A stretch of DNA of 64,000 nt from JBDGYW01 sp964580055 (GTDB lineage: Bacteria > Gemmatimonadota > Gemmatimonadetes > Gemmatimonadales > GWC2-71-9). A program made the translations under genes and the position numbers. Each line of letters begins with the position of its first letter. Position 1 is the stretch's first letter. The stretch lies in contig CAZOJI010000003.1 in the NCBI GenBank assembly GCA_964580055.1, positions 62,001-126,000 on the forward strand, read 5' to 3'. Shown piece by piece: positions 61,316 through 64,000 of this stretch. The notes beneath the pieces were generated by a model that worked only from the letters and a program-made list of their open reading frames with translations, was not told the origin of the DNA and did not search any database.

Positions 61316-62074
61316 ATGATCCGGCTCGAGGAACTCACCAAAAACTACGGCAAGTTCGTCGCCGTCGATCGGCTGAACCTCCATGTGCCCAGGGGCGAGT
61401 TGTTCGGTTTCCTCGGGCCCAACGGAGCAGGGAAAACGACGACCCTGAGGATGATTGCCGGCATACTCCGCCCGACAGAGGGGTGCATAATCGTTGGAGG
61501 CGATGACCTCGTCAAGAACCCGATGGCTGCGAAGCAACGTATCGGATTCATTCCCGACAGGCCGTACATCTACGATAAGTTGACCGGCGCTGAGTTCCTC
61601 AGGTTCGTTGCGGGATTGTTCAACCAAGACGGCGCGGTCATCGAACGCCGCATAGACGAACTCTTGGACCTCTTCGAGTTGTCTGTGTGGAAGAACGAGC
61701 TGGTTGAGTCCTACAGTCACGGCATGCGTCAGAAGCTGATAATATCGAGTGCTCTGATACATCGTCCCGAGTGCATTGTCGTCGACGAACCGATGGTCGG
61801 GCTCGATCCGAAGGGCGCTAGGCTGCTGAAGGACATCTTCAGGAGTTTCGTGAATCGAGGCGGGACGATACTGATGAGCACGCATACGCTCGAAGTGGCA
61901 GAAGCGTTGTGCGACCGTATCGGCATCATCCAAGAGGGCAGGATCGTTGCCGAGGGTACAATGGAGGAGCTGCGCGAACAAACGGCAAGCGGGGACGCTT
62001 CGCTGGAGGAGCTGTTCCTCAAGCTCACGGGTGGCGCAGCAATCCGCGAGTTGACGGCCCTGCTCGAGGGATGA
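61316..62074 (+). CDS. ABC transporter ATP-binding protein
   Basis: A 252-residue ATPase. Walker A GPNGAGKTT, Q-loop area GFIPDRPYIYDKL, signature YSHGMRQKL, Walker B ECIVVDEPMVGLDP and switch MSTHTLE. The sequence resembles CcmA/ECF-Na-type exporter ATPases. Its stop overlaps the start of a large permease (ATGA), its obvious partner. Confidence 0.93.
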   Translation: MIRLEELTKNYGKFVAVDRLNLHVPRGELFGFLGPNGAGKTTTLRMIAGILRPTEGCIIVGGDDLVKNPMAAKQRIGFIPDRPYIYDKLTGAEFLRFVAGLFNQDGAVIERRIDELLDLFELSVWKNELVESYSHGMRQKLIISSALIHRPECIVVDEPMVGLDPKGARLLKDIFRSFVNRGGTILMSTHTLEVAEALCDRIGIIQEGRIVAEGTMEELREQTASGDASLEELFLKLTGGAAIRELTALLEG

Positions 62075-63750
62075 TAACACAGCTCAAACTCATCACCTCG
62101 CCGAAGTGGCAGACCGCGCTGGCGCGCGCTCGGGAAAAGCGCAGCCTAGCGAAGGTCGTGCTACTTGGCGGCATTGGGCTGCTGTTCTGGTTGGGTGTTT
62201 TTGGGATCGTGTATAGGGTCCTCCGCTATTTCCGTGGTGTCGAGGAGATCGGCCCCTTGCTGGCTGGTAAGCTCCTTGGGCTGGTGCTCCTCGCGTTTCT
62301 GTCACTGCTGTTGCTCTCAAACGTAATCACCGCACTGTCAGCGTTCTTCCTCGCCAAGGACCTAGACCTGCTCATGGCCTCACCTGTGGATTGGCTCTAC
62401 CTGTACCTGAGCAAGCTGACCGAGACTCTGCTGCACAGTTCCTGGATGGTGGCCTTGATGGCAGTGCCCATCTTTGCGGCCTACGGTGTCATCTACGACG
62501 GGGGATGGTGGTTTTGGTTATTCACGTTGACCGTATTTCTCCCGTTGATGGTGATACCGGCTGTTATCGGAAGCGCAATCACCTTGATCTTGGTGAACGT
62601 GTTCCCCGCACAACGTACTCGAGATCTCCTCTCGGTAATTGCAATAGGGGCAGCGGGCGTTCTAGTGATGCTGTTCAGAGTGGTCCGCCCAGAGCAACTG
62701 GCACGTCCCGAAGGCTTCACTAATCTTCTGGACTTCATCACATTGCTGCGCGCGCCGACCTCCCCATACATTCCGAGTGAATGGGCCACAAACGGCGTAA
62801 TGGGATATCTGATTGGCCCACTCGACCCCTTACCGCTGGTACTGCTGTGGAGCACCGCCGCCAGCTTCGTTGTCTTGGGTGCTCTCCTGCATGCGAAGCT
62901 GTACCCTCGCGGATACACGAGGGCTCAGGAGGGAGCCGAGCGATTCGTGAAAGGATGGATCTGGACTTTCATCCTGGATCCGATACTCAAGCCTCTGGCG
63001 GTAGCCAAGCGCGAGTTCTTGATAAAGGACCTGAAGCTCTTTTTTCGGGATCCAACCCAATGGAGCCAACTGATCCTATTGGCGGTGCTGGTGGTGATCT
63101 ATCTATTCAACATCAAGGCTCTGCCGCTCTTCTCAGGCGAACAGGTCCCTTTCGTAATGGTGACAGTCGTTTCATTTCTGAATCTGGGACTTGCGGGTTT
63201 CGTGCTTTCTTCTATTGCCGCGAGATTTATTTATCCCTCAATCTCACTGGAAGGGCGACAGATGTGGCTGCTCCGTTCCAGTCCGCTCGACTTGCGTGCC
63301 CTGGTGTGGTCCAAATATTGGATCGGCACCGTGCCGTTGCTGGTCCTGGCTCTGGCGATAACGATCTTCACAAACGTATTGCTGCGCGTTACGCCGTTCA
63401 TGATGTTGGTCGGAATCGCCACGATCATACTGCTGACGCTTGCGATCAGTGCTATGGCGCTGGGTTTCGGAGCACTGTTTCCGCAATTCGACACGGAAAA
63501 CGCCGCACAGATTCCAACGTCTTACGGCGGGTTGGTATTCATGATGTCAACGATCGCGCTACTGGCAGCAGTAATAATGATAGAAGCCGTTCCGGTATCC
63601 AGCTATCTGCGAGCCAACTTTCGAGGAGAACCCATTCCCGTCGACATGTGGATGATAGGCGCATTCGCGGCAGTGTTTGTCATCTGCGTTACCGCGACTA
63701 TCGTGCCCCTCGTCGTCGGACTGCGCAGGATGGAACAGTTCGAGTTCTGA
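62071..63750 (+). CDS. Large membrane partner of the ABC ATPase (ABC-2-like exporter)
   Basis: A 559-residue integral membrane protein with about 11-12 hydrophobic helices. The start is the ATG at 62071 inside the ATPase stop; the open frame from 61909 is only the ATPase gene in another register. A cytoplasmic loop near residues 300-340 contains KREFLIKDLKLFFRDPTQWSQ, which is the phrase seen in ABC-2/YhaP-type and exporter DUF families after the first membrane bundle. No substrate can be named. With the upstream ATPase it forms the transport end of the cutA operon. Confidence 0.85.
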   Translation: MITQLKLITSPKWQTALARAREKRSLAKVVLLGGIGLLFWLGVFGIVYRVLRYFRGVEEIGPLLAGKLLGLVLLAFLSLLLLSNVITALSAFFLAKDLDLLMASPVDWLYLYLSKLTETLLHSSWMVALMAVPIFAAYGVIYDGGWWFWLFTLTVFLPLMVIPAVIGSAITLILVNVFPAQRTRDLLSVIAIGAAGVLVMLFRVVRPEQLARPEGFTNLLDFITLLRAPTSPYIPSEWATNGVMGYLIGPLDPLPLVLLWSTAASFVVLGALLHAKLYPRGYTRAQEGAERFVKGWIWTFILDPILKPLAVAKREFLIKDLKLFFRDPTQWSQLILLAVLVVIYLFNIKALPLFSGEQVPFVMVTVVSFLNLGLAGFVLSSIAARFIYPSISLEGRQMWLLRSSPLDLRALVWSKYWIGTVPLLVLALAITIFTNVLLRVTPFMMLVGIATIILLTLAISAMALGFGALFPQFDTENAAQIPTSYGGLVFMMSTIALLAAVIMIEAVPVSSYLRANFRGEPIPVDMWMIGAFAAVFVICVTATIVPLVVGLRRMEQFEF

Positions 63751-63753
63751 ATG

Positions 63754-63999
63754 CTACAGATTGGCCCCACATTCGCCGCAGAACCTCGCGTCATCCGGAG
63801 CGCGTGCCCCGCAGGTGTTGCAGAGGCGGGAAACGCCGGACACCGATACTCGTCGGCCACAATTCGAGCAGAACTTGGCTCGGGACTCCGATCGCGGTCC
63901 GCACGCGGGACATACCGCGACGCCTTCGGCATCGGTGCCGCTGGCTTCCGATTCCTCTTCTCTGATCGCCGCCAAGGCCTCGTCTTGGTAGACCGCCTT
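63754..63999 (-). CDS. Double zinc-ribbon protein (5' end outside the window)
   Basis: An open frame on the minus strand runs to the window edge; the visible part has 81 residues, and a TTG at 63975 is a possible but unsupported start. Two zinc-ribbon pairs are visible: CPACGPRSESRAKFCSNCGRR (CxxC-x9-CxxC) and CNTCGARAPDDARFCGECG. These are typical of zinc_ribbon_2 / DZR domains at the end of otherwise membrane or regulatory proteins. The upstream part visible is acidic. It converges with the permease, 3 nt apart. Confidence 0.7.
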   Translation of the reverse strand, partial: KAVYQDEALAAIREEESEASGTDAEGVAVCPACGPRSESRAKFCSNCGRRVSVSGVSRLCNTCGARAPDDARFCGECGANL

Positions 64000-64000
64000 C

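Noticed and set aside
62781..63965. 394-codon plus-strand frame overlapping the ABC permease
   Set aside because: Out-of-frame shadow, rich in Arg/His/Pro with no membrane helices, while the permease frame is clearly hydrophobic and coding.

Overview
The window is about 57% GC (by eye), gene-dense bacterial chromosome and almost all of it is coding. Core genes (RNA polymerase, ribosomal proteins, aminoacyl-tRNA synthetases) sit beside PilT, a BY-kinase and a Psp-type envelope-stress locus, which suggests a diderm. The pyruvoyl arginine decarboxylase/agmatinase pair, the CutA-TPR-macro-transglutaminase-ABC cluster and the large RpoB insertion make me think of Gemmatimonadota or a relative. That placement is an impression from protein style, not a demonstrated assignment. 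Many genes overlap their neighbour by 4 nt (ATGA or GTGA), and GTG and TTG starts are common.

Layout. 1-1688 (+): the end of a tail-anchored protein, then an FHA-TM-trypsin-like protease. 1886-10023 (-): a probable operon glyS, M3-like peptidase, methyltransferase, priA, unknown protein, pyruvoyl arginine decarboxylase, agmatinase. 10483-12885 (+): a BY-kinase/Wzz fusion. 12907-18588 (-): trpS, 2-hydroxyacid dehydrogenase, pilT, dapA-like aldolase, and purA from its own promoter. 18625-19425 (+): an inositol-monophosphatase family gene.

19462-48682 (-) is one co-oriented block of about 29 kb of translation and transcription machinery. Read along the minus strand it runs: tRNA-Thr(TGT), Tyr(GTA), Gly(TCC), Thr(GGT), tuf copy 2 (broken by a 100-N gap), rpmG, secE, nusG, rplK, rplA, rplJ, rplL, rpoB, rpoC; then from a new promoter rpsL, rpsG, fusA, tuf copy 1, and the S10 and spc clusters rpsJ to rplO, secY, map. 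The block ends at map. No adk lies between secY and map, and infA, rpmJ, rpsM, rpsK, rpsD, rpoA and rplQ are not here. The 100-N gap sits exactly inside the second tuf copy and is best explained as an unresolved repeat of the first.

48775-57869 (-): cysS, an ABC ATPase/permease pair, then the most unusual locus. Five consecutive small proteins, each with an N-terminal membrane segment, a short coiled coil and the same ER(L/V)(D/E)F(A/T)ERLL signature, are followed by a PspA/IM30 protein and a clear terminator; uvrA lies upstream. I read this as an expanded PspB-like anchor array for PspA. 57998-63750 (+): an overlapping operon cutA, TPR protein, degenerate macro domain, transglutaminase-like protein, ABC ATPase, ABC permease. 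The window ends inside a minus-strand zinc-ribbon gene.

Five minus-strand promoters share TTGAC(C/G/T), a 17-18 nt spacer and TAnnnT (purA, rpsL, tRNA-Thr/tuf, cysS, uvrA), so this is probably the housekeeping promoter form here.
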